Shown here in pieces: positions 23,187 through 33,060 of a stretch of DNA of 64,000 bases. This DNA comes from Cerrena zonata. Its lineage: Eukaryota > Basidiomycota > Agaricomycetes > Polyporales > Cerrenaceae. Each line of letters opens with the position of its first letter. Within the stretch, counting starts at the first letter, position 1. Under the pieces are notes generated by a model. It saw only the letters and a list, made by a program, of their open reading frames with translations. It was not told where the DNA came from and made no database searches. The DNA lies in the NCBI GenBank assembly GCA_038087015.1, contig JASBNA010000005.1:1798001-1862000 (forward strand), written 5' to 3'. A program made the translations under genes and the position numbers.

Positions 23187-23372
23187 CTCGGAACCTCGGA
23201 GGCAATGTACGTTTGGCCCTAGTTACGGTGCCATCTTTCACAATTCGGTACTGACAACGTATTTTCCTTCTGGTGCATTAGTAACACTCAGGTTCATGGA
23301 ATATGACCTTATTGTGTAGAAATTGTTTCTAGCATTTGTATCATCTCACGCAGACATAATTCTCATGTTCAA

Positions 23373-23629
23373 CACTGGATCGTGGCCCAAATTTTAGGCT
23401 TCATAAAAGTAAGGTCAAATTTTATAAAAAGTCTCTTACAAAATATGATTTTAAGCACCTAAAAATTGTCAAAAAATGCAGAATTTCAGCAAAATTTGAT
23501 GAATCATAAAATCCTTGGCTAATTCAGACTTTTGTATCTAATTTTTAGACTTTAGAAATATTGAATTTTTGTTTATTTTTTATTGGAGAAAAGTTTACTA
23601 TGTAAAATTCCAAATTTTGATACACTTTT
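23373..23629 (+). repeat. Left inverted arm of the foldback element
   Basis: 257 bp, starts CACTGGATCGTGGCCC, ends in ACTTTT. It pairs with 23831-24087. Mismatches cluster at the two ends of the arm; the middle stretch of about 190 bp appears identical. Confidence 0.85.
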
Positions 23630-23830
23630 ATTTCCCTAGAAATCATAATATAATTGTATATATCAAAATAAAGTGTTATAAATAGAGAGCCTAGAGAGAA
23701 GATATAGACTACTATTGTTGGTAAATCATAGTCTCTGTCAATTATACTATCTGATAGAGATATTTAAGTATGCAATATCACTGACCTTTCCAAATTAGCA
23801 GTTTAAATTTTATATCACTTTTGGAAAAGC

Positions 23831-24087
23831 AAAAGTGCATCAAAATTTGAAATTTTGTATAGTAAACTTTTCTCCAATAAAAAATAAACAAAAATTCAAT
23901 ATTTCTAAAGTCTAAAAATTAGATACAAAAGTCTGAATTAGCCAAGGATTTTATGATTCATCAAATTTTGCTGAAATTCTGCATTTTTTGACAATTTTTA
24001 GGTGCTTAAAATCATATTTTGTAAGAGACTTTTTATAAAATTTGACCTTACTTTTATAAAGCCTAAAATTCGGGCCACGATCCAGTG
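23831..24087 (-). repeat. Right inverted arm of the foldback element
   Basis: 257 bp, the reverse complement of the left arm, ending GGGCCACGATCCAGTG immediately before the CAA duplication. An open frame running out of it at 23998-24186 on the minus strand is not supported as a gene. Confidence 0.85.
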
Positions 24088-24339
24088 CAATTCACCAACG
24101 ACATATATTGAATGTGGCAGTGCCTCGGATCTGATATAGTACATACTTCCTGTCGGTCCCGTCAAGCATATAGACAGAGTCACCAACGTTCAATTAAGCT
24201 GATTGACAGATGTTCTGCAAATGACAATAAATAGCAAGAAGTCTTCGTAGAAGTTTGTTCAGATCATCTACATCCCCTACAAGGTATGTCGGGATACACG
24301 ACACGGATCCGTCTACTGATTGAACGTTTTGAGTGTAGA

Positions 24340-25209
24340 ATGACCAGTGCACCTTCCTTGAATCGTTCTCGACGACGCGAGGTAGCCGAGGAGACCTTAG
24401 CAGCCCTCAAACAAGGCTCCTATTTGACATACAACATCTCATCCCAGGTTGCGTTCAGTAAAGACAACACTCAATATTACCCACCTGACGGAGAACTATC
24501 AAACTGGCCCCACGCGACACTATACCACTCTCCCCAACCCACCAAAATCCAACTTTTGGAGAAATCCACTCTAGAAGGTGCCCACCTACTCCATGAACTG
24601 GTCGCATCGGAGGTTCCTCAACCACGAGTTGGGATACTGAACTTCGCTTCGGCGAAGAATCCTGGTGGAGGTTTTCTTGGTGGCTCAAGGGCACAGGAGG
24701 AGTCCATAGCTCGCTCTTCCAGTCTTTATCTGAGCCTCACAACACCTATTGCCGAGCCGTATTACAAAAACCACAAGTGTAACCCGCACGGGGGATATTA
24801 TTCCCATGCAATGATTTACTCGCCTCGAGTTATAATCATCCGAGACGACGAAGGAGGGTGGATAGAGCCACTAGAGGTCGACGTAGTGACAAGTCCTGCA
24901 GTCAACGCCGGTGTCGTCAGGAAGTCGACCAAAGTCACATCCGAGGCAATTGAAGATACTATGCGAGAGAGGATGGGAAGACTATTGTACCTCTTTGAGA
25001 GGAATGGGATCCGGAATATCGTATTGGGAAGTTTTGGGACGGGTGCGTTTAGAAACGAAGTAGGTATGGTGGTGAGGATATGGTCCGACTTGATACTTGA
25101 GGAAGCTGGCCGGTATCATCGTGCATTTGACAACATCGTGTTCGCGGTCTTGGGCCATGAGACGTTTGAGAAGTTTAGAGAGGTCTTTGCTGATAAAGGG
25201 GTTTCTTGA
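24340..25209 (+). CDS. Microbial-type poly(ADP-ribose) glycohydrolase (PARG)
   Basis: Single-exon gene of 289 residues. It carries the bacterial-type PARG signature: N-F-A-S-A-K-N-P-G-G-G-F followed by A-Q-E-E-S, that is GGG at about 109-111 and the catalytic Glu pair at 120-121, then Y-S-H-A-M-I-Y-S-P, V-N-A-G-V-V and the macrodomain-like G-S-F-G-T-G-A-F. The family (microbial PARG catalytic domain) removes poly(ADP-ribose) by cutting the ribose-ribose bonds. The frame is open back to a Met at 24286, but the start at 24340 (M-T-S-A) is preferred because the decayed paralog at 52934-53822 begins at the equivalent place (M-T-T-A). It lies 250 nt after the foldback element. Lack of introns is unusual for this window. 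Transfer from bacteria long ago is possible for the family. Confidence 0.9.
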   Translation: MTSAPSLNRSRRREVAEETLAALKQGSYLTYNISSQVAFSKDNTQYYPPDGELSNWPHATLYHSPQPTKIQLLEKSTLEGAHLLHELVASEVPQPRVGILNFASAKNPGGGFLGGSRAQEESIARSSSLYLSLTTPIAEPYYKNHKCNPHGGYYSHAMIYSPRVIIIRDDEGGWIEPLEVDVVTSPAVNAGVVRKSTKVTSEAIEDTMRERMGRLLYLFERNGIRNIVLGSFGTGAFRNEVGMVVRIWSDLILEEAGRYHRAFDNIVFAVLGHETFEKFREVFADKGVS

Positions 25210-25684
25210 AGATGTTGTAGTTTGTGGGTCTAGACCTTAGAATAGGGTAGGTTCCTTGTAGGGACAACCAGACAGACTCTAACGTAAATGAAATTAGCAC
25301 GGTGGTAGAGGGTCGAGCTGCTAACTATGGAAATTGGACGAGTTATTAACAATGTGTTGGGGGTGAGTTCCTTTGATAACATACCTCAAGTTCTTTTAAG
25401 CTCATGCATGCTCATAACACGGAATAAGGCTGCTGCAGTCATACGACACTTATTCCGATTCCTGAAAATGTTGCCTTGGTAAATCACCTGTCTTGAACGA
25501 CCGAAGAACGAGGAAGAACTCATAGAAAGTAGCCAGGATCCGCACGACAACCCTTAATCCTCGAACACGCCACTCCACTACCTGTCGGTTGCAGGCGTAG
25601 AGTTTACAATGGCAGACATGCCTATACATGGTGACCATCGTCTTAAAACCTCCCAGGTTAGTAGAGTGAGTTCCACTCACGACC
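25210..25684. other. Intergenic region between PARG and BTB genes
   Basis: About 475 nt. No gene recognised; likely the PARG 3' UTR and the promoter of the first BTB gene. Confidence 0.35.
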
Positions 25685-26722
25685 ATGTCTCCCAAAGTTC
25701 AGAGCCTTCTTCTAGAAACGATGCCAAAGTCTCTTGTTCAGATCAAATTAAATGATATGCCATTAGATTTCGAAGACGAATTCTCACCTGCTGTCACTAG
25801 ACACGAAGATTATTATTTCGATGACGGTAACCTTGTCCTAAGGGTAGGCGGCGAGTAAACCTTCTGTCAGCACAAGCATCCTGATGGTTTGCGTAGATAG
25901 AAAACACCCTATTCAGAGTCTTTCGTTCGACATTCATCAGACATTCGTCGACCTTTAGTGATCTGTTTGACCTTCCGCCCCCTTCTCAGTCGAAGGAAGT
26001 GGAAGGAACAACGGATTATAACCCCATTATCCTGTCAGGAATATCGGTCGTTGACTTCGAACGACTACTCTGGGTTCTCTATCCTCCGTATGTTTGAAAC
26101 TTCGTCTGGCATGGGTCATAAGTTGACCACGACGTTCATACTTTGTAGAACGTATGGCGTTCATAAGGCCCAAACTCTAGAAGAATGGACATCAACTCTC
26201 GACCTAGCCACTCGATGGGAGTTCACTTCCGTACGAGCATTAGCAATTCGATCCATCCAAACCCTCACTGTTCCTCCAGCCGATTGCATCGCCCTGTGTC
26301 ACAAATACGATATTGCAGACAGTTGGACCACAGCAGCATATGTTGCTTTATGCGAACGTATCGACCCACTCACGATCACAGAAGCCAACAAACTTGGCAT
26401 GGAAGCCGTTGTCCACGTCGTTCAAATTCGAGAACGATTACGTGCAGGCAATTCTCTCACCAGTTATGGTTCACCGACACGTTCGGCCGCGCGTCGACAA
26501 GAGGTAATAGGCAATCGCTCGCGAACTGGTGTCACTGGTAGGAGTGAAAGATTGCAGTGGGATATTGGGAAGAGTTTCCTGGATCAAACACAGATTACGC
26601 CTCCACGACACATAGCTTCGAGTAACAAGAGCATTGCCTCGAAGTCATCTCGCCAGATGCCAGTCAGGTCTGCTCGCTTGGTTGCGGAAGCATTCGGGCT
26701 GCCCTTGGGTTCACAACGGTGA
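25685..26722 (+). CDS. BTB/POZ domain protein, copy 1
   Basis: Three exons, 25685-25843, 25897-26087 and 26149-26722, give 307 residues. The BTB core reads Y-Y-F-D-D-G-N-L-V-L-R, then E-N-T-L-F-R-V-F-R-S-T-F, S-S-T-F-S-D-L-F, and F-E-R-L-L-W-V-L-Y-P-P before the helical C-terminal half (T-L-E-E-W-T-S-T-L-D-L-A, D-C-I-A-L-C-H-K-Y, D-P-L-T-I-T-E-A-N-K-L-G). This is the usual layout of Agaricomycete BTB proteins, which mediate dimerisation and often cullin-3 adaptor functions elsewhere. No Kelch or MATH domain is present. The last about 100 residues are basic and disordered. It is a tandem paralog of the next gene, with a similar order of landmarks but modest identity. Substrate unknown. Confidence 0.82.
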
Positions 26723-27109
26723 ACGCCAACTATGGAGATCCTTGTTCTTTGGGTTTGTTTGAATAGCAAGCAATCCGAGTAATTTATTGTAGATAATTTG
26801 CCGATAATTTATGTATTGTGAACAAACAAGTTGATGAGCGAGAACAATGACTGTTGTGCATCGTGGTGATGGTCGGGTGTGCGTCTGAGCCTGCGCATCA
26901 AAACACATCGTCCTCACGCCCTCAACGTGCCCAAGCCGCCGTCATGAACAACACAATGGAGCATTCCAGGGAACTTCTATTAGCGAGCCAGTATAAATGA
27001 AGCCAACACGTGTGTGTTCGATTTGCTACCCTCTACCCCCACGCCCTCACGACCTCTCTATCTCATCTGTTGTACTTCTACTGCTTGATTCTTTGCTTAC
27101 GACCTTGAG
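26723..27109. other. Intergenic region between BTB genes
   Basis: 387 nt, with a TATA box at 26992 and a CT-rich stretch at 27020-27100 just before the next ATG. Confidence 0.4.
26992..26998 (+). promoter_or_regulatory. TATA box of second BTB gene
   Basis: TATAAAT 112 nt upstream of the ATG at 27110; followed by a pyrimidine-rich 5' leader typical of fungal promoters. Confidence 0.45.
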
Positions 27110-30100
27110 ATGTACTCAACAGGCTCCCCGTACGGTTCTTCATATAGAGCAAATACCTTTACTTCTCCTACCAGCGCCGTGCCCGAGGGTACCGCTGTAG
27201 AGAAAATGAAACGCCATCCGACGTATTATCTCCAGGGCGGCGACGTCCATTTCCTTGTAAGTTCCCATCATTAAGTGTCTTGTCATCTTGAAGAGCTTTG
27301 GCTGTCAAGAGAACAATTGGACATACATATTCTATTGATGTGGATTCTATCGCTCATGCTTCGTTTTAGGTTGAGCACTTCCTATTCCGCGTACACAGTT
27401 ACTTCTTCGAGAGGGAGTCGGCTGTCTTCCGAGAAAAACTTGCTGCACCTGCGGCTCCTGGGCAACCGCGTAAAGGGATCATCGGACACGAACCCGTTTC
27501 CTCTCGATGATGTGAGAGCAGAGGACTTTTCTAGGTTCTTATGGGTATTCTATAACCCGTACGACTTCATGTTGCTTGTCGGCGAATTCATTCTAACTAG
27601 ACCCTTTATAGTAAATACTCTCTTTACGATGCCACTCTGGATGACTGGTCTGTCATCCTCAAGCTATCGTTTGATTGGAGATTCGGGGAGGTGAAGAAGC
27701 TTGCTTGCAGAGAGCTCGAGAAGATCCACATCGAGCCAGTTCGAAAGATCGCACTGTACCAGGCATACGAGCTCGATAGGAAGCTCCTCATAGCTTCCTA
27801 CGCTTTCCTCGCTCAACGTGAAGACCCTCTCACTCTTACTGAAGGTCGTGAACTTGGCTTGGAAACAGCTCTTCTCATCGCGACTGCTCGTGAATGTGCT
27901 CGTGGCAAGCCCACAGCAAGCGGAGCCCATAGTCCGATCCCATCACACCTTGCTCAAAATGACTTGGAAGGAGTGATCAGGAGGGTATTCGGTCTCTCTG
28001 GTGGACCTCCTTCCCCATCGCTTTCTCCCGTCATTGCCCCAGGTGTCAGCCAGTCTATCCCACCAATCACGACCGCACCTCCATCTGTTGCAGGAAATAG
28101 CACTGAATCTGTGTCGGGTGCATCTGCACCGGGTGCGGCTACACCAGCTGCCTCGACTGCGAAGTCGGTCGTGAATCAGAGTAGTGCCTCTACTCGCGGT
28201 GCTAGGACTCCCACCACGACGCGTACTCACAGTCCGGCACCCAGCGTGGCATCAAGTGCTCCGTTTGCTGTGGACCCCACTGTCTCCTCTGAGGGGAGTG
28301 GGGAGGCTGATGCGAAGTCCGTCGCTTCTACTATTCCTGAGGTTCCCAAACCGGAGACTTCAGCTGGCGCAACCGGTTCTTCGACAGGTCAAGATTTCTC
28401 GGTGACGCGCTCACCTTATTTCTCGTTCTTGCATGATGGACTAACTCCTGGTTACACCATACAGGAGACGCCGACCCGAGTAACCCAACGCCTAACGCTA
28501 ATACTACCGGGTCTGGAGACACCACACAGTCTACAACTGGAAAGCCCAGTAACTCCGCTGGAGATAAGGACTTCGGTAAAACCGCTGACGGAGAGCGACC
28601 CGCGACACCTGCAGACGGGAAACAAAGCGGGAAACAAGTGGGACAGGGACGGGGAGGAAATAGAGGACGCAAATAATTCAGAGCAGTCCGTCTCATATGA
28701 AGTTGATGTAAATCCACACGTTTCTCATGATCAACATGCCATACATCGAACTTCCTCTCTATCCGACTTCAGCATGACTGTCGCGGGAACGGAAACAGAC
28801 GACGACGACAGTACAATAGACGCAGGCGATATTTCAACTATGACTGAAGATACGGTGGAAGACTGGCACGATGCACCCATGTTCTTAACGACTCACGTAA
28901 AATCTGAAGATACCAGTGCTGGCGGCCCAGAGCCACAGCTACACAAGGGGAAGGTTAAAGGTGGTGAGGGTGAAAGTACGAAGGTCGATGCGCCGTCTGT
29001 GAAGAACGAGGAGGGTGATGAAACTGTACCGCTTCCGGGTGAAGTTAGAGAGGAGACTGTGTCTGGATCCCCCGTCTCACAAGACGTAACGAATGTCACG
29101 GAGCAGGTTGATCCTATCGATCCGGTTTCAGCGGTGCAACGGGACTCGTCGCAGGAGGCGGATATTACAGATGCCCTCGCACAAGAGTATCCAGCGTCTC
29201 CGACAGTGGTACCGAGTAGCCCTGAGGAACGGGTAGAAGAAAAGGCTATCCCAACTCCATCTACAGAGGAGAGCTCGCTAACGTCAGAAGCCGCACATCT
29301 CATCACAAGTGAAGAGACCAGTACGAAGACCGACGTGATCGAACCCGGGGAAGCGGATGTCACGGAAGCTAGTGATGAACATAAGGAACCTGAGATTCCA
29401 AAGGTTCCAGAGCAGACTGCTCAATCTGGCGAGGAGGTTGCCATCGAGTCAAATGAAGATAAACCTGTCGAGCATTCACAAGAACAAGGCACTAGCGAGA
29501 ACTTAGTTCTAAACTCCGAGACAGAGGAACCTGTTCGGAGCCAAGCTGAACAGTCAGGTCTCAGCGACGCGGAGCCCCAAACTGTCAAACCAGATGAGAA
29601 GCCCGACGAGGTCGTAGTGCAAAACGACTCGCTTACCCTTACCAAAGTTGACCAACACGAGAAGACGCTCTCGCCCATTCCTGGCAATGTTGGTACCGAT
29701 GTCAACACTACCCCAACTACGCAGGAGCTAGTGCACACAACTGCTGCCGATGTTCAGATCGAAACCCCTGCATCTTTGAAAATCTCTTCTGGTAATCTGG
29801 CTAGCGGAGATAACCCCGTTGGAGAGTCTCAACCTGAATCGACCGCCGACGTTCCCCCCAAAGCCGAAGAGCTCTCTCAGAGCAAGGGCATCTCGGATCT
29901 GAGTTCTGAAGGGGGAGTTCAGGCTCCTAGTGCAGATTCGGAACCGGCCAACACGAGTGCAGCGGTCGATACTCAGCTCCAAGCTCCGCAAGTTTTGACG
30001 GACGACGTACCCAAGCAAACATCCGGTACCGAAGATGTGTCACCTCCCAGTGACGGGGGCGAAACACCAGGTTCCAAAATCTCATCTTCAACGGAATCGA

Positions 30101-30573
30101 AAGCTATCTCCGAGACAGTCGTACCATCTGAAGGAAACGTGATATTCGGCATGAACTCTGGCAATACCTCCGTAACGACGTTGGTAGACTCGGGTGATTC
30201 CGATGCAGCAAAGGGAAATGAAGTTCACGAGAAAGACAAGAAGTCAGTAAATGAGGCGACTACTACTCTAGAGTCATCATCTCCGTCTCCCAAGGACATC
30301 TCACAGAAGGAAGCAAAGCCCAAGCCAGTCACTAGCGAACTTGGTCCAGACGTTCCGCCTGTTTCGTCGGATACCGTTATAAAGCTCGCTGTGGACGATA
30401 AGGCCGCTGCGGAGGATAAGTCCACAAAGGTAGTACTGGCGGAAACACCCGCTCCTCTCTCGAAGCCTCAGGGATCAGCAGAAGCAGCAGTTGAAAGGAA
30501 GAGTCAGAAGTCGGATCCACTGGCAATGGAGACTCGAAGGGGCCAACTCGGCTGTCACTTCGTATTACTATGA
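27110..30573 (+). CDS. BTB/POZ domain protein with very long acidic disordered tail, copy 2
   Basis: Best phase-consistent model: 27110-27256, 27370-27469, 27522-27558, 27612-28387, 28465-28637 and 28684-30573, 1040 residues. Landmarks of the N-terminal BTB region: G-G-D-V-H-F-L, V-E-H-F-L-F-R-V-H-S-Y-F-F, F-S-R-F-L-W-V-F-Y-N-P-K-Y-S, T-L-D-D-W, D-P-L-T-L-T-E-G-R-E-L-G. From about residue 230 on, the protein is low-complexity, rich in S, T, P, E and D, and probably disordered. Two points are uncertain. First, conserved BTB residues (S-S-D-T-N-P-F-P-L-D-D-V) sit inside the proposed 52-nt intron 27470-27521 but in a shifted frame. Second, 28388-28464 and 28638-28683 may be introns or may be read through. 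It may be a scaffold or adaptor; no catalytic domain is seen. Confidence 0.7.
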
Positions 30574-31471
30574 TGCCATAACCAAATAACCCACAAATGT
30601 ATACCAACTTCATGCAGGACAAGTAGAGCACACATAGCAATAACTTATTGTATTTTTCTCATGGGAATAAACGCGATTACTAACTCAATGGCTATCGTAG
30701 CTGGGTACTTGAGTGTTAGTGCTTACTAGTTGCTCTCGAGCAAAGTCCGCAAATTACAGTGATCTGTTTGGTGACTGTAGTCAAGATAAGATAAGATTGT
30801 ATGATTAATCATTGATTATGTCGGCGCCACTCTTCCACAGCGGCGGCCAGCACTCTCTGTCTCTCACTCTTGCATCATTCCTTCCTACTACCACGCTGGC
30901 ACTACTCTGAGCCCTGGATGTATTGTACAATGTGTATGCCTCGGGCTCTGATTTATGTTGCATCGAATTCTCAGTATTGAACGGATGTCTCGATTCAAGA
31001 TTTGGCTCCTTGACATCGCCAAAGAAGTGTTTTTATCCGACCTAAGCTCCTACACTCTCCTTCTATTCTCACCCTGGCTGCAGAGATGGTGGTTGCATTG
31101 TATGGGGCTCCAGAGAAACTTGTCACTGCCTTACCTTGAAATACACTATAGTTCTCATGCTAACATCCAATCGCGACGCTTCGATTGAACTTGTAACTCG
31201 ATCATCAGCCTTTAGCCGGGTTCGCACAGGCAGTAAGAGCTCCGAGCAGTCCAATTTTGGCACAGATTCCTACCTATTTGGTCTGTGGAGAAGCATCGAC
31301 CGATAGACACACACGACCGATTGCACATACAGATGGACGCCCTTGATATTGCGATAAAGGTCATCTGATTCCTCTAGGATACTATATAACACCTCTGCAC
31401 GACCCTGGGCTCATCCATCTTGCCTACGACAACCAACAATCTTCCTGTTTTTACAAATCGACACTATCTAA
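30574..31471. other. Intergenic region before the cyanase-like mini gene
   Basis: About 900 nt without a supported gene. At 30732-30749 it carries an 18-bp sequence (GCTCTCGAGCAAAGTCCG) that recurs at 54923-54940. Confidence 0.4.
31383..31389 (+). promoter_or_regulatory. TATA box of cyanase-like mini gene
   Basis: TATATAA 83 nt upstream of the ATG at 31472, followed by a C/A-rich leader. Confidence 0.45.
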
Positions 31472-31852
31472 ATGGCCCCCAACCCTCAATGTGCTGCTTT
31501 GGCTGCTGCCAAGGACAGGAAAGGTTAGTGACATCGATAAAGCAAACGTTGCGATCACTGACGATCACTTGATACAGGTCTCTCATACACGCAGATCGCT
31601 CAACAACTCGGCTCCACTGAGCAACACGTTGTCGACAGTATGTTCCTCCCTATTTCTTTACCGAAAGCTTAAACAAATGGCGCTATTCAGTCTGCACCGG
31701 TGCTACTATTCCTACTACCGCCGAGTTCAATTCTCTCGCTAAGGTTTTGGATATCACGAGCTCCGTAAGTTGGTTAGCACTGTCCCGATTTCATTATAAT
31801 ATAACGTTCATCAATATAGGCTCCCCACGACAACGCTCACAAGACGAAGTAA
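31472..31852 (+). CDS. Small protein resembling the cyanase N-terminal helix-turn-helix
   Basis: Four exons, 31472-31523, 31578-31637, 31691-31764 and 31820-31852, encode only 72 residues. The core reads L-S-Y-T-Q-I-A-Q-Q-L-G-S-T-E-Q-H-V-V-D followed by I-C-T-G-A-T-I-P-T-T-A-E-F. This matches the helix-turn-helix-like N-terminal domain of cyanate hydratase, where L-T-Y-x-x-I-A-x-x-L-G is typical. The C-terminal catalytic domain of cyanase (Arg, Glu and Ser of the decamer active site) is absent and there is no room for it, so the protein is not expected to decompose cyanate by itself. All intron joins are in phase and a TATA box is present, so it is probably a genuine small gene rather than a truncation. 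Function unknown. Confidence 0.7.
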
Positions 31853-33060
31853 ACAATAACTCAAGTCTGTGTCGTGTAAGATAACTGTATTAATGTCAGC
31901 CCTACTTGTAACATCACGAGTTTAACTGTCTCAACGGGTTTGCCTATGATAATCACCATGCGATGCTCTTGGATTTCGTCACATCTCTGAGTGGCTCAAC
32001 AGGTTTCAAACTTCCCATATGCGGACAAGGACCCTGCAGCATAATCTTGATTAATCTTCTATCAGATTTCACGCCTCATGTTTCAAAACACAATTATGCT
32101 CCATCGACTCTGACCATGCTTTTGCACTTGCCGCTAGGAAGCATGGGGCTGTTATTGTTCACATCGTAATTGCAGGACGTTTCATAAAGTTGCATCGCCG
32201 CCATGGAATTGTGGTGAACACGACTCAGTAATATATCGTTTCCATACATGATATATAAAGGGAACTCGAAGAGTTAGTTGGTTATGCCGTCCCTCACTTC
32301 AACAGATTATATTCGCCATAAAATGTGGACGATATTCAACCCATACCGTAAGCGTTAACCCAACAATTGATTACAACAACAGTACTGACGTTGCAATACG
32401 TTATTATATAAAGTGTCTTATGTGTCTATCGCGGATATTGAACTTTGTCGCACCAACATTACTATCCTATGGCTCGAGAACTCGTAATACTCTACCATTA
32501 TACAAGGTCGACATTATGAACTTGATTATCATCGACATCTGGACAACGGAAACTGACGTCGGATAGTGCTAGTATGTGATCCGAGTCATACGATGTCGGG
32601 CTCTTGAGGTGAGTATTCTTTTATTTCAGACATTGTACAATAGATTCTTGTTTTTTTGTTGCGACAGGGTCAGTACTTTACCTATCTGACAATTGTGAGA
32701 TAGTTGGCTCAGGGGCGCCGGGCCGCCTTGCTCACGAATGGCGTTGTATCATTGTATGTTGCACTTCCATTCGGTACGTATCAGATGTACATGAAGATTA
32801 TTCGTGTACTTACTTCATTTCAATCCAAGTAGATTCAAACCTACAGGTGCTCAGTGTCGAGAGGTGTTGAGACAAGAACTATTCGCTCTGTGACTGTGCG
32901 ATAGCCGATTTTGATGAGCGGCCACTGCAACTCATTTGTAGACGCCTGTATAACAAAGACGATGGCCATAGCTTCGTGTATACTCGACGATGGACGTGGT
33001 TACGGGTGACTGATACTATTCTTTTCTACGAACATAATGCTGTGCAGGTCAAACAAAGAG
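31853..33060. other. Intergenic region, no gene recognised
   Basis: About 1.2 kb, rather AT-rich, many stops on both strands. It holds the upstream region of the Q/P-rich gene. Confidence 0.4.

Larger units (their letters stand above)
23370..24090. mobile_element. Nonautonomous foldback DNA transposon (CACTA-like MITE) with CAA target-site duplication
   Basis: The element is 23373-24087 (715 bp). Its two arms, 23373-23629 and 23831-24087, are reverse complements over 257 bp with no gap and only about six mismatches by eye. The outer ends are CACTGGATCG and its complement CGATCCAGTG. The flanking trinucleotide CAA (23370-23372 and 24088-24090) is a perfect direct repeat. CACTA/CACTG ends with a 3-bp duplication are the signature of the CACTA (EnSpm) superfamily. 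There is no transposase; the 201-bp centre is noncoding. The element is far more AT-rich than its surroundings. The near identity of the arms suggests recent insertion or gene conversion between arms. It is expected to form a long hairpin if transcribed. Confidence 0.85.

Noticed and set aside
23998..24186. Open frame leaving the right arm of the foldback element
   Set aside because: It is produced by the AT-rich arm and flank, has no domain and no start context.
27470..27521. Calling the second BTB gene a pseudogene because of the frame problem
   Set aside because: A GT-AG intron with matching phase removes the problem and over 900 codons downstream stay open, so I kept it as a gene with a caveat.
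28893..30425. Minus-strand frames rich in Ser and Val opposite the BTB tail
   Set aside because: They are the complement of the acidic Glu/Asp/Ser/Thr coding region and have no independent support.
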